NCBI GenBank assembly: GCA_049303315.1
Contig: JBAQMZ010000054.1
Coordinates: 100,952 to 164,951 of the forward strand
From: Methanoperedens sp049303315
GTDB taxonomy: Archaea; Halobacteriota; Methanosarcinia; Methanosarcinales; Methanoperedenaceae
DNA: 64,000 bases
Direction: 5' to 3'
The notes under the pieces are model-generated. The model saw only the letters and a program-made list of their open reading frames with translations. It was not told where the DNA came from and did not search any database. The translations under genes were made by a program, and so were the position numbers. Numbering within the stretch: position 1 is the first letter of the stretch; every line of letters starts with the position of its first letter. Positions 25,741 through 34,401 of the stretch are shown one piece after another.

Positions 25741-25990
25741 CCCCAATTATTCTTTTCACTTCATCCACTCTTTCGGGATTAATTCTCACATCCAGACCAT
25801 GCCCGGTTGGATAAGGCAGTACAAGTCCTGTTTTTATCATAATTTCAAGGCTGTCCTTTGCCTCGCCTCTGAGATGTTTGGGGATTCCTTTTAAGGCATT
25901 TTCAAAAGGCGTATGACGTTTTCCTATGTAACCGTGTTTATATAGGTGCTTTAGGATAGCTATTTCAGTTTTATTATAATCATTCATCAT
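25724..25990 (-). CDS. winged-helix-like hypothetical protein, 88 aa
   Basis: 88 residues: 'TEIAILKHLYKHGYIGKRHTPFENALKGIPKHLRGEAKDSLEIMIKTGLVLPYP..HGLDVRINPERVDEV' reads as a small winged-helix domain. The start is ATG 25990, six bases after GGAG. Overlaps the end of the U32 gene by 17 bases on the opposite strand. The function is unknown. Confidence 0.6.
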   Translation of the reverse strand: MMNDYNKTEIAILKHLYKHGYIGKRHTPFENALKGIPKHLRGEAKDSLEIMIKTGLVLPYPTGHGLDVRINPERVDEVKRIIGVTPPP

Positions 25991-26588
25991 TATCAACTCC
26001 TAATACTTTTTTGTATATAAATTTCAATCGGGACAATTTTATATCTTAAAAATTTATCAGATATCTTTTCAAAATCATTTAAAGTTGAAGATTTTCTTAT
26101 AGATAAGCAGGCAACTATCCATTATCCATGTCTGCATGATAGAATTGGCGTCCAATAGTAAACTCACTATTTTTACTATCTTAACATTCTTATCACACAG
26201 TCTATAAAGGTTATTTCACGTTAAATCCATAATCTTTAATGGAAATCACTTACCATCATAGTTAGAGCTATGTCCACAAGCCATTCGGCTTGCGAATATG
26301 ACAGCTTGAACGATTGACTTTTTTTACGAAAGTCGTTTTTAGCCGTCCAGATACCGAGTATTCGATAGTGGTGTGCTCTCAGGCACACTTGAGGAATTTT
26401 TCATCCTCAATAGTACTGTTCTAAAATGGGACAATCAAGAAGTGTAGACATTATGGATTAATACCGTAACGGATATTTATATAAATAACAGTGGAGTTTT
26501 TCTTACATTAACAAGACAGTTTCGGCATAGTCTATAATTTTGGACATCCAAAGTTAGATTTAAATACAACCAATGCATAACAATAATC
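25991..26588. other. 598-base intergenic region
   Basis: No protein gene. It contains a plus-strand TATA-like CTATAAAGG near 26202, a run of hairpins at 26277-26410 (entered separately), and a TATA-like GATTTAAATAC near 26557 that should serve the regulator gene at 26589. Confidence 0.55.
26277..26410 (+). ncRNA. candidate structured RNA
   Basis: Four hairpins in 134 bases: CAAGCC/GGCTTG (26277-26292), GACTTT/AAAGTC (26316-26334), GTGTGC/GCACAC (26371-26388), and directly after it TTGAGGA/TCCTCAA (26389-26410). A TATA-like CTATAAAGG at about 26202-26210 could start a transcript near 26230 on this strand. No known RNA family is recognised; a transposon-end or guide-RNA remnant is an alternative. 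Strand is a guess. Confidence 0.4.
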
Positions 26589-26945
26589 ATGTTCACTGAA
26601 ATCTTCGGAGACAGCCCGCAGGTAAAAGTATTAGACCTCCTGATAACACAGGATGATATGGAATACACAAAAAAAGAAATAGCTGAATGCGCAGACGTTG
26701 GGCGCTCCACGCTATACACTTTCTGGGATACCCTTGAGCGCTACGATATCGTAAAGAAAACAAGACGAATAGGCAATACATGGCTTTATAGAATCAATAC
26801 AGACAGTCCGGCAGTCAAAGCCCTGCAAGAATTCCAGTTAAGAGTTGTTGCCCTGATCGTGGAAGACGAAACAAAAGAGAAAAAGGAACAACCAAAAATA
26901 AACGTAAGCGACTTAAATATAGAAAAGGAACTGGTTCCTGCCTGA
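26589..26945 (+). CDS. winged-helix transcriptional regulator
   Basis: 118 residues. An HTH with wing: 'FGDSPQVKVLDLLIT..DDMEYTKKEIAECADVGRSTLYTFWDTLERYDIVKKTRRIGNTWLYRINTDSPAVKAL', typical of archaeal ArsR/TrmB-type repressors that act at promoters. Short leader after the TATA box. It stands directly upstream of, and co-oriented with, the hdrA-polyferredoxin-hypB cluster and may control it. Confidence 0.82.
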   Translation: MFTEIFGDSPQVKVLDLLITQDDMEYTKKEIAECADVGRSTLYTFWDTLERYDIVKKTRRIGNTWLYRINTDSPAVKALQEFQLRVVALIVEDETKEKKEQPKINVSDLNIEKELVPA

Positions 26946-27003
26946 CTTTTTTCTAAACCAAAACCTATATATCATTAATAATCATTAAGAATCTGGAGTA
27001 CTG

Positions 27004-29343
27004 ATGCCAATAGGTGTATACGTCTGCCATTGTGGGTCGAATATAGCAGGGACTATAGATGTTGAAGAAGTCAGGAAACACGCCGGGCAATTAAAAGATG
27101 TTGCCGTGGCGCGCGACATACCCTTTGCATGCGGCGATGCGGGGCAGGAACAGGTCAAGAAAGACATAGCAGAGCACAAGCTTGACCGCATCGTTGTAGC
27201 TGCGTGCTCGCCGCGCCTCCATGAGGTCACGTTCAGGCGCGTGCTTGAGCAGTCAGGCCTCAATCCTCATCTTCTTGAGATGGTAAATATCCGCGAGCAG
27301 GGTTCCTGGGTGCACTCTGGCAGGGGAAGCCTGGCAACCCAGAAAGCAAAAGACCTCGTAGCCATGGGCGTTGCAAAGGTTGCGCTGCTTTCTCCTCTCG
27401 ATAAAAAAACTGTGCCTGCGAACAAGGATGTTCTTGTAATCGGTGCAGGAGTAGCCGGGATAGAGGCGGCGCTTTCCCTTGCCAATATCGGAGTGAAAGT
27501 GAGCCTTGTGGAAAAGGAGCCGACAATAGGCGGTAAAATGGCTTTGATGAACGAGGTTTTCCCGACAAATGATTGCTCGCTTTGCGTTCTTGCCCCGAAG
27601 ATGTCCGATGTGCAGAACCATCCCAATATCACTCTCTATACCTATTCTGAAATAACAAAAATTGAAGGAAGGGCTGGAAATTTCAAGATAACAGGAATCA
27701 AAAAACCCCGCTATATCGATGAGAAAAAATGCAAGGGCTGCATAGACATCTGTGCCTGCGTCTGCCCTATCGACGTGCCCAACCAGTTCGATTACGGAAT
27801 AGGCGCAAGAAAATCCGTCTATATTCCTTTTGCGCAGGCTGTGCCGCTCGTGGCGTGTATCGATGAGCATTGCGTGGGCTGCGACCTGTGCAGGCTTGCA
27901 TGCCCGGCAGAAGCGGTTGATTTTAACCAGAAGCCGCAGGTGTTTGAGTTCAATGCCGGGGCAATAATAGTTGCAACAGGTTACCAGCCATTTGATGCAA
28001 GACGTAAGGAAGAATACGGATACGGGCGATACAAAAACGTTATAACCAGCCTTGAACTTGAACGGATGCTGAGCGCGGCAGGACCCACCCACGGCAGGGT
28101 CGTATCGCCCTCAACGGGCAGTGATGTGAAAAGCGCAGCATTCATCCTGTGCGTGGGTTCCCGCGATGAGCAGGTGGGCAACCCTTATTGTTCGAAGGTA
28201 TGCTGCATGGCTTCGATAAAGAACGCCATGAAGATAGCCGAAAAATATCCTGATGCAAAAGTCACTGTCCACTACATCGATATAAGGGCGGGCGGTGAAA
28301 TGTATGAAGAATATTATAAGCGCGCGCAGGAGATGGGTGTATCCTTCGTGAGGGGACGTGTGGCGGAAGTTGAGGAAGCAGACAATAAGACGGTAATTCA
28401 TTACGAGGATACCCTCTCAGGTGAGAAATGCCAGGAAGCATACGACCTTGTAGTTCTTGCAATCGGAATGGAAGCGAGCGGGGATTCAGAATCCATTGGC
28501 AAGATGCTGAATCTCTCCACGCGCCCTGACCGCTTCTTCCAGAGTGCACATCCCAAGATGCGGCCGGTCGATACCCACACAAAAGGCGTCTTTATTGCAG
28601 GATGCGCCGGAGGTCCCAAGGAAATACAAGTATCCATCGAGCAGGGAAGCGCGGCGGCTGCAAAAGCTGAGAGTCTGCTGCACAAGGGTGAGATCGAGAT
28701 TGAGCCAATGAGCGCCTACGTACTACCCGAGCTCTGCGACGGATGCCGGGTTTGCGAAAGCGTTTGCGAACTCGGACGGATAAAGGTAATAAAAGGAAAG
28801 GCTGTTGTCGATGAAGTGGCATGCAGGGGTTGCGGCTCGTGCAGTGCAGCATGCCCCTCCGGAGCAGTACAGCTTAAAAGCTATACAGATGACCAGATTA
28901 TGGCGCAAATCAAGGAAGCGACACGTGAGGTTAACGAATTCCCGCTCATCATCGGTTTCCTGTGCCACTGGTGCAGTTATGCCGCCGCTGACCTTGCTGG
29001 TTCCATGCGGCTCCAGTATCCCACGAACCTGCGAAATATCAGGGTCCTGTGCGCCGGCAGGGTAAATCCTTCCTTTGTGCTTGAAGCGCTGCGCAGGGGA
29101 GCAGACGGCGTTCTCGTGGCAGGGTGCAGGTTCGGGGAATGCCATTACACGATTGGCAATTACTGCGCTTCCCAGAGGATGAATGTGCTTTCAAAATTAC
29201 TGGTTGACCTGGGTTTTGATGTGCGCCGCCTGAGGGTTGAGTGGATAGCCGCAAGCGAAGGGGAAAAGTTTGCAGGGATAGTAAAGGACTTTGTCGGGCA
29301 GTTAAAGGATATCGGTCCAATCGGTAACGAGCTTAAGCGGTGA
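27004..29343 (+). CDS. hdrA: HdrA-like electron-bifurcating subunit fused to MvhD/FlpD
   Basis: FAD- and iron-sulfur-containing core of heterodisulfide-reductase complexes. 779 residues. An N-terminal 'VYVCHCGSNIAG' region precedes the FAD site 'VIGAGVAGIEAALSLANIGV' and an HdrA-specific 'PTNDCSLCVLAPKMSDV'. Ferredoxin motifs follow (CKGCIDICACVCP, CVGCDLCRLACP, then CRGCGSCSAACP). From about residue 640 an MvhD-like [2Fe-2S] domain has 'FLCHWCSYAAADLAG' and 'VAGCRFGECHYTIGN'. The HdrA-MvhD fusion matches the HdrA2 type described in Methanosarcina, thought to link ferredoxin and F420H2 with CoM-S-S-CoB. TATA box CCTATATATC at 26963-26972 and a GGAG ribosome site precede the ATG. HdrB and HdrC are not in this window. 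Confidence 0.92.
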   Translation: MPIGVYVCHCGSNIAGTIDVEEVRKHAGQLKDVAVARDIPFACGDAGQEQVKKDIAEHKLDRIVVAACSPRLHEVTFRRVLEQSGLNPHLLEMVNIREQGSWVHSGRGSLATQKAKDLVAMGVAKVALLSPLDKKTVPANKDVLVIGAGVAGIEAALSLANIGVKVSLVEKEPTIGGKMALMNEVFPTNDCSLCVLAPKMSDVQNHPNITLYTYSEITKIEGRAGNFKITGIKKPRYIDEKKCKGCIDICACVCPIDVPNQFDYGIGARKSVYIPFAQAVPLVACIDEHCVGCDLCRLACPAEAVDFNQKPQVFEFNAGAIIVATGYQPFDARRKEEYGYGRYKNVITSLELERMLSAAGPTHGRVVSPSTGSDVKSAAFILCVGSRDEQVGNPYCSKVCCMASIKNAMKIAEKYPDAKVTVHYIDIRAGGEMYEEYYKRAQEMGVSFVRGRVAEVEEADNKTVIHYEDTLSGEKCQEAYDLVVLAIGMEASGDSESIGKMLNLSTRPDRFFQSAHPKMRPVDTHTKGVFIAGCAGGPKEIQVSIEQGSAAAAKAESLLHKGEIEIEPMSAYVLPELCDGCRVCESVCELGRIKVIKGKAVVDEVACRGCGSCSAACPSGAVQLKSYTDDQIMAQIKEATREVNEFPLIIGFLCHWCSYAAADLAGSMRLQYPTNLRNIRVLCAGRVNPSFVLEALRRGADGVLVAGCRFGECHYTIGNYCASQRMNVLSKLLVDLGFDVRRLRVEWIAASEGEKFAGIVKDFVGQLKDIGPIGNELKR

Positions 29344-29347
29344 TAGG

Positions 29348-30679
29348 GTGAGCGAAGAAAAACTTGAAGTTACCGCTGACAGCGAGGTCAAAGGCACGCA
29401 TTTCCTGTATACCCAGAAGACCGCAAAGTCAAGGAAGCTACTTGATTACGACTATAAACGCTGCAACGGCTGCGGTATATGCATCGAAATATGCCCCAAA
29501 AAAGCAATCGAAATGGGTCCATTGATTGAAATTGCCACAGGATTGGATGCACCGCCTGTTATCATCGACCATACAAAATGTTCGTTTTGCGGCATGTGCG
29601 CGGCATTCTGCCCCGTTAAATCTGTCAGGATGACTGTGAACGATAAGGATATCCTTGATTTGCAGGAGTTCCCGCACCTTGATTCAGGCGTTGTTTTTAA
29701 CGATAAATGCCTTCCCTGCCTGATATGCAAGAAGTCATGTCCTGAAGAGGCTATCAGTGTTGAGCTTACTTTCCCTAAAAAGGAGATACTGGCGCCGTTT
29801 AAGGAAGGTAAGCATGGTGAAATTACCGTGGATATGGAGAAATGTACGCTTTGCGGCGCCTGCGCAGAGCTTTGCCCGGCGTTTGTCCTGGTTGAGAAAA
29901 AAGCAAAAGCAGACGACCTCATGCCTTTTAGTGACATGCTTGTCGATAAGACGAAATGCGATTACTGTGGTATTTGTGTGCCGTTCTGCCCCGAGGATGC
30001 AATAAAAGTGAAAGGCGATTTTGATGTAGAGGAAATAAAAAAGATTGCTCCCAATATTTCGGGAAAAATCAAAGTGGACGATAACAAATGCACACGCTGC
30101 GGCTGGTGCGAGGCTGTCTGCCCGTATGATGCCGCAGAGGTTACAAAACCTTTTGAGGGCGAGATTTCACTCATTGATGCAAAACTCAAAGGCTGCGACC
30201 CTGTGGGCTGCCATGGATGTTTCAATGTCTGCCCGTCAAAAGCATGGATAATACCGGCTGATAAGAAAATAGACGTTGTGCGGGATTTCTGCACCTACTG
30301 CGGCGCCTGTGAGAAAGCGTGCCATGTCAAAGCTATCGGAGTGAAAAGGACAAAGGCAAAACACACTGAAATAATGGATACGCCATGGGCAGAAGATTGG
30401 AAGAAAGCGATAATCTGCCTGACCACAAAAGAGCGGAAAAGACCTGACGTATCACGCACCCTGCATGTGGAAAAAGCTGAAAAAAGGATAGAAGAGGCGC
30501 TCGTCAGGCCGGGTATTAATCATGAGTTCAGAAAATCTGTTGAGGAAAGGATTGAAAAGATGTCTTCAATCCTGGGTAATAAACAGGTAAGGAGAACATG
30601 GGAGAAGAAAGACCCAACAACTGCAGCACAGGAAATAAAGAAAAAGATATACGGGAAAAAACTGATATTGATTAAATAA
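29348..30679 (+). CDS. polyferredoxin
   Basis: 443 residues with about eight [4Fe-4S] motifs: CNGCGICIEICP, CSFCGMCAAFCP, CLPCLICKKSCP, CTLCGACAELCP, CDYCGICVPFCP, CTRCGWCEAVCP, a variant CDPVGCHGCFNVCP, and CTYCGACEKACH, the last with His in place of the usual Pro. An electron conduit, almost surely for the HdrA-MvhD protein five bases upstream; the same gene pair occurs in Methanosarcina. The start is GTG 29348. The C-terminal 100 residues are charged, helical and cluster-free. Confidence 0.9.
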   Translation: MSEEKLEVTADSEVKGTHFLYTQKTAKSRKLLDYDYKRCNGCGICIEICPKKAIEMGPLIEIATGLDAPPVIIDHTKCSFCGMCAAFCPVKSVRMTVNDKDILDLQEFPHLDSGVVFNDKCLPCLICKKSCPEEAISVELTFPKKEILAPFKEGKHGEITVDMEKCTLCGACAELCPAFVLVEKKAKADDLMPFSDMLVDKTKCDYCGICVPFCPEDAIKVKGDFDVEEIKKIAPNISGKIKVDDNKCTRCGWCEAVCPYDAAEVTKPFEGEISLIDAKLKGCDPVGCHGCFNVCPSKAWIIPADKKIDVVRDFCTYCGACEKACHVKAIGVKRTKAKHTEIMDTPWAEDWKKAIICLTTKERKRPDVSRTLHVEKAEKRIEEALVRPGINHEFRKSVEERIEKMSSILGNKQVRRTWEKKDPTTAAQEIKKKIYGKKLILIK

Positions 30680-30693
30680 AAAATTATTGAACT

Positions 30694-31356
30694 ATGCACA
30701 CCACCGAAGAAGTATCCATTGGCTATGATGTACTTGCAGTAAATGCGAAGCTTGCGCAAAACAACCGCAAAAAGCTTGACAGGCACGGGATAACCGCTTT
30801 TAATATAATGGGCGCCATAGGCTCAGGCAAGACGTTATTGATTGAAAAAACAATCGAACGGCTTGGCAAAAGCCAGAGGATTGGTGCAATCGCCGGGGAT
30901 GTGATAGCGCGGATAGACGCGGCACGATTTGAAAAGTATGGAATCCCGACTATAGGGTTGAACACAGGGAAGGAGTGCCATCTTGATGCGCATCTTGTCG
31001 AGCATGGGCTTCTAGAACTCCCGCTTGATTCTCTTGATATCCTTTTTATTGAAAACGTGGGGAATCTCATCTGTCCTGCAGACTTTGAACTTGGCGAACA
31101 TAAAAAGGTCGTGATTGTAAGCGTCAGCGAGGGTGATGATATTGTGGAAAAGCATCCATTGATTTTTAGCACGGCTGACCTTATTATTGTAAATAAGATA
31201 GATATCGCGGAAGCTGTAAATGCGGATGCTGATAAGATGGTTAGTGATGCCCGGCTTATCAATCCGCGCATTGATGTTTTGAAGATGAGCCTTAAGACTG
31301 GCGAGGGTTTTGGCGAGTGGGTGGATTTTGTGAAGAGGTCTCACGGCGGGCAATAG
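30694..31356 (+). CDS. hypB: hydrogenase nickel incorporation protein HypB
   Basis: GTPase that loads nickel with HypA into [NiFe] hydrogenases. 220 residues. 'NIMGAIGSGKTLLIEKTI' is the P-loop, 'NTGKECHLDAHLVEHGL' the Ni/Zn site with Cys and His, 'FIENVGNLICPADFELGEH' follows, and 'LIIVNKIDIAEAV' is the base-recognition motif. The N-terminal His-rich store of some HypB proteins is absent. It follows the polyferredoxin by 14 bases and may be in the same transcript. No hydrogenase subunits are seen here; urease or other nickel proteins are alternatives. Confidence 0.92.
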   Translation: MHTTEEVSIGYDVLAVNAKLAQNNRKKLDRHGITAFNIMGAIGSGKTLLIEKTIERLGKSQRIGAIAGDVIARIDAARFEKYGIPTIGLNTGKECHLDAHLVEHGLLELPLDSLDILFIENVGNLICPADFELGEHKKVVIVSVSEGDDIVEKHPLIFSTADLIIVNKIDIAEAVNADADKMVSDARLINPRIDVLKMSLKTGEGFGEWVDFVKRSHGGQ

Positions 31357-31489
31357 GAGTTATGTGCATCAAAATAATTTCTGAACCAGTATATTAATAA
31401 TAGAAATAATCATGGGGGCACAAATTTACACTTGAGGATTAGTTCGCAATCACAGTTTAGAATTAATAAATACTTGCTCTCGATTTGAT

Positions 31490-33148
31490 TTAATTCGAAA
31501 TTATTGAAACCAGAAGTCGCTCTATAATGCTGATAAATTTCTCAAGTTCTTCGGTATTTATCTCGTTTATTGTTTTACCATGGATTACATCATTTCGAAT
31601 TTTTCTCAATTTTTTTAGAATTTCTAATTCATTTGGGTCAAGGTCAATATTATTACGATATATTTCATTTCGTAATTTTATCATCAGAGGGGATTCATTT
31701 AATTGTTGAATTTTTTCCTCAATTATTTCAATTTGTTCAACAGTTAAATCTAATTCTTTTATTTTATTTATTATTGCTTTTTTATTACTTTTATTAAATT
31801 TCTCTTTAGTTTTTGATTCTGAAACAATAAATTCCAAAGCATTCCAAAGATAGAGCAATTTATCTAATCGATTGGTAGTATTTATAGCAAGACTAAGCCA
31901 ATGTAGAGAAGAAACAATACCCGACTCTTTTTTTGTTAATTCCTGCGTGGATTTTGAAATGATATTTTTAAATTTCTCATAAAATTCAACAAAATATTCA
32001 TCTGGATCATATAGAAAAAACAATGGATGTCCAATTAATATATCCATATCAGTAATTAATGCATGTTTAGTACTATTATCCCGACAATAAACTTGAGTTG
32101 TTAATTCAAAACGTGAATATTGTTTTTCAATATTAAATGAAAGCGGATTTAATTTGTCATTAATTTGAAATGGGAATGAATGATCCACTCTTAATCGAAT
32201 AAAATCTACAGTTCTCGATATTTTACTAAAACCAATTTGAATTGCTTCAAAAAAAGATTTTGCTTTAATAATTGTTTTTGCTCTAACATTCTTTGTGTTC
32301 CACCTATAATCAACTTTACCGTGTTTACTATTTTCAATTATCTTATCATCTTCACTTTGTCCTGAATTGAAAAAAGTTACATCACTAATAGAAAACGAAT
32401 TAGGTATATTAAGATTCAAAATTGGACAAATTATTGAAAAATTCCTTTCATTAAAATTAGGTTTATTTCTAAAAGGTACATTTATTTTTATACCAACCGA
32501 CTCTGAAAGAAAATTTAATGCTTCCACTCCTCCTTGAAAATCCAAATTTAGTAATTCTAAATTTAATTTTTGAATGTGGAGGATTTTAGGTCCTCCTCGA
32601 CAAAGGAACGTTGCGATGCCATCACGATAAAACACATTGTATACATGTCCGTTAAATATGATATTATCTGTATCTAATTCTTTAATCAATATTTGGTCTC
32701 TGAAATCTATATTTTTAAAATGACTATTTTTTAGAATACTAATTGAAAAACTCGCTTTACCATGAGGCTGGCTTGGTCCTGGTTTTATTAAATAAGATAA
32801 AAAAGGTTCTATTAATTTTCTGCTGCCAATACTGATTTCACATTTCGGTTGATCAGCAAGTGTATATTGCGTCTCAATTTCTTTATAATACGCATCCAAG
32901 TCTTCAACGTAAAGAAAAATCGGATTTCCGTATCCATCTTCAAACCTTTGAAAATGAGATGAAAAGATGGTAAATGCTCTATCGTTTTCCACAGATAGTA
33001 TTTTTTCATTCTTTCCATTCACTAATTTTATCTCGACTTTTTCTTTTTGTTCTTCTGTATTTGGCTTCTCAAAGGAAATATTTATTGAAATAATTTTATA
33101 CCCATCTTTAATTAGATTTTTTAATTCTTCAACGTTTTCACTTGCCAT
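31490..33148 (-). CDS. large hypothetical protein with C-terminal HEPN-like RNase motif
   Basis: 552 residues, no overall family recognised. The N-terminal 350 residues are beta-rich, with strands such as 'IIFNGHVYNVFYRDGIATFLCR'. The C-terminal 200 are helical and end with 'LRKIRNDVIHGK' (about 514-525), an R-x4-H arrangement as in HEPN ribonucleases, preceded by 'LLYLWNALEFIV', a helix typical of ApeA-like/HEPN proteins. Strikingly AT-rich compared with flanking genes and alone on its strand, so probably acquired; a defence role is plausible but inferred. Confidence 0.6.
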   Translation of the reverse strand: MASENVEELKNLIKDGYKIISINISFEKPNTEEQKEKVEIKLVNGKNEKILSVENDRAFTIFSSHFQRFEDGYGNPIFLYVEDLDAYYKEIETQYTLADQPKCEISIGSRKLIEPFLSYLIKPGPSQPHGKASFSISILKNSHFKNIDFRDQILIKELDTDNIIFNGHVYNVFYRDGIATFLCRGGPKILHIQKLNLELLNLDFQGGVEALNFLSESVGIKINVPFRNKPNFNERNFSIICPILNLNIPNSFSISDVTFFNSGQSEDDKIIENSKHGKVDYRWNTKNVRAKTIIKAKSFFEAIQIGFSKISRTVDFIRLRVDHSFPFQINDKLNPLSFNIEKQYSRFELTTQVYCRDNSTKHALITDMDILIGHPLFFLYDPDEYFVEFYEKFKNIISKSTQELTKKESGIVSSLHWLSLAINTTNRLDKLLYLWNALEFIVSESKTKEKFNKSNKKAIINKIKELDLTVEQIEIIEEKIQQLNESPLMIKLRNEIYRNNIDLDPNELEILKKLRKIRNDVIHGKTINEINTEELEKFISIIERLLVSIISN

Positions 33149-33341
33149 CTTATTATCCTTAGCTCTTTGATTTCATAAAGTTATTCACAATATTGCGATG
33201 TTGATTATGAAGAGATAATTAAATTCTTGCTTAGCATCCGCGCGGGGATGCCCCGTTTTCAATCCGAGGTTCATGACTCCCTCCCTAAAACCCAACAGGA
33301 AAATATATCAGGCATGGCAGGAGATTATTGAACATGGGGTA

Positions 33342-33845
33342 ATGAAAAATATGACAACACAGGACAACTTAAAAGAAGCCTTCGCAGGAGAATCGCAGGC
33401 GAACAGGAAATATCTTGCTTTTGCAGAAAAAGCAGACCAGGAGGGTTACAAACAGGTGGCAAAGCTGTTTCGGGCAGCCGCCGCAGCCGAGACAATCCAT
33501 GCGCTTAACCACCTCCATGTGATGGGAGGGGTAGGGAAAACCACCGATAACCTGAAAAGCGCTATTGAAGGAGAAACAGCGGAATTCCGGGAAATGTACC
33601 CGGATTTCATAGAACAGGCAAAAAAAGAGAAAGCCCAGGATGCCGCAATTCTCAGTTTCGAAGTGGCAAACAAAGTCGAGAAAATCCACGCAGGTCTTTA
33701 CAAACAGGCTCTTGACAACCTCGGCAAGAACAAGGTGGTAGATTATTATGTCTGTTCAATCTGCGGAAATACAGTGGAAGGAAGCGCGCCTGAGAAGTGT
33801 CCCATCTGCAATGCCCCGAAAGAGATGTTCAGGAAGATTGACTGA
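33342..33845 (+). CDS. rubrerythrin
   Basis: NAD(P)H-dependent peroxide reductase for oxygen protection. 167 residues: a ferritin-like diiron domain with 'FAGESQANRKYLAFA', 'AAETIHALNHLHVMG', 'IEGETAEFREMYPDF', 'VANKVEKIHAGLY', then a rubredoxin-like site with CSIC and CPIC. Start taken as ATG 33342 (MKNMTTQDN); an upstream ATG 33273 would add a basic tail atypical for the family. Followed by a flavodoxin gene, a sensible redox partner. Confidence 0.9.
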   Translation: MKNMTTQDNLKEAFAGESQANRKYLAFAEKADQEGYKQVAKLFRAAAAAETIHALNHLHVMGGVGKTTDNLKSAIEGETAEFREMYPDFIEQAKKEKAQDAAILSFEVANKVEKIHAGLYKQALDNLGKNKVVDYYVCSICGNTVEGSAPEKCPICNAPKEMFRKID

Positions 33846-33857
33846 AAAGGCGATACA

Positions 33858-34298
33858 ATGGCAAAAAAACTTGCAATAATATACGGCACCGGGTTTGGCA
33901 ACACTGGCATCATGGCAAAAGCTATCGAAGAGGGAGCAAGGGGCGCGGGCATTGAGGTTATTACCAAGAAAGTGGATGAGGCGACCCCACAAGATGCGGA
34001 AAAAGCGGATGCCATCGCCATAGGTTCCCCCACATACAAGGGAGCGGGCATGCCCACCGTGATTAAATTCGTGGAAGGCTTATCAAAAACCCCGCTCAAA
34101 GGCAAGGTAGGAGCGGCTTTTGGTTCATACGGCTGGAGCGGAGAGGCGGCGGGAGTGATAAGCAGGATGCTGAAAAGCTACGGCATGGATGTAATCGAGC
34201 CTGACCTGCGGATTAAACGCATACCTGAAGGGGAGGGCGTGGAGGTATGCAGGGAACTGGGGAAGCTGATAGCAAAAAGATTGAAAAATGAGTTTTGA
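33858..34298 (+). CDS. flavodoxin-fold protein (FprA C-terminal-like)
   Basis: 146 residues binding FMN: 'LAIIYGTGFGNTGIMAKAIEEGA' phosphate loop, 'AIAIGSPTYKGAGMP' and 'AAFGSYGWSGEAAGVI'. It equals the flavodoxin domain of diiron flavoproteins (FprA) without the oxidase part. It lies 12 bases after the rubrerythrin gene, so the two probably work together in oxygen or peroxide reduction. Confidence 0.88.
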   Translation: MAKKLAIIYGTGFGNTGIMAKAIEEGARGAGIEVITKKVDEATPQDAEKADAIAIGSPTYKGAGMPTVIKFVEGLSKTPLKGKVGAAFGSYGWSGEAAGVISRMLKSYGMDVIEPDLRIKRIPEGEGVEVCRELGKLIAKRLKNEF

Positions 34299-34401
34299 AT
34301 AAAATCCATGGGAAAACAATAAGGAGAGAGGAAAGTAGAAATCTTTTCTGAAATCTATTATCTTATATATTCAAATATAGTAAGAATGTATAAAGGGTAT
34401 C

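Noticed and set aside
26277..26410. TnpB guide RNA / IS605 end
   Set aside because: Hairpins are suggestive, but there is no tnpA or tnpB remnant in the flanks, so kept only as an unassigned structured RNA.
27253..28092. Long minus-strand ORF under hdrA
   Set aside because: Antisense shadow of a strongly conserved gene with cysteine-rich motifs on the plus strand.
30694..31356. UreG instead of HypB
   Set aside because: The Cys-His metal motif (GKECHLDAHLV) and ENVGNLICP segment are HypB features.
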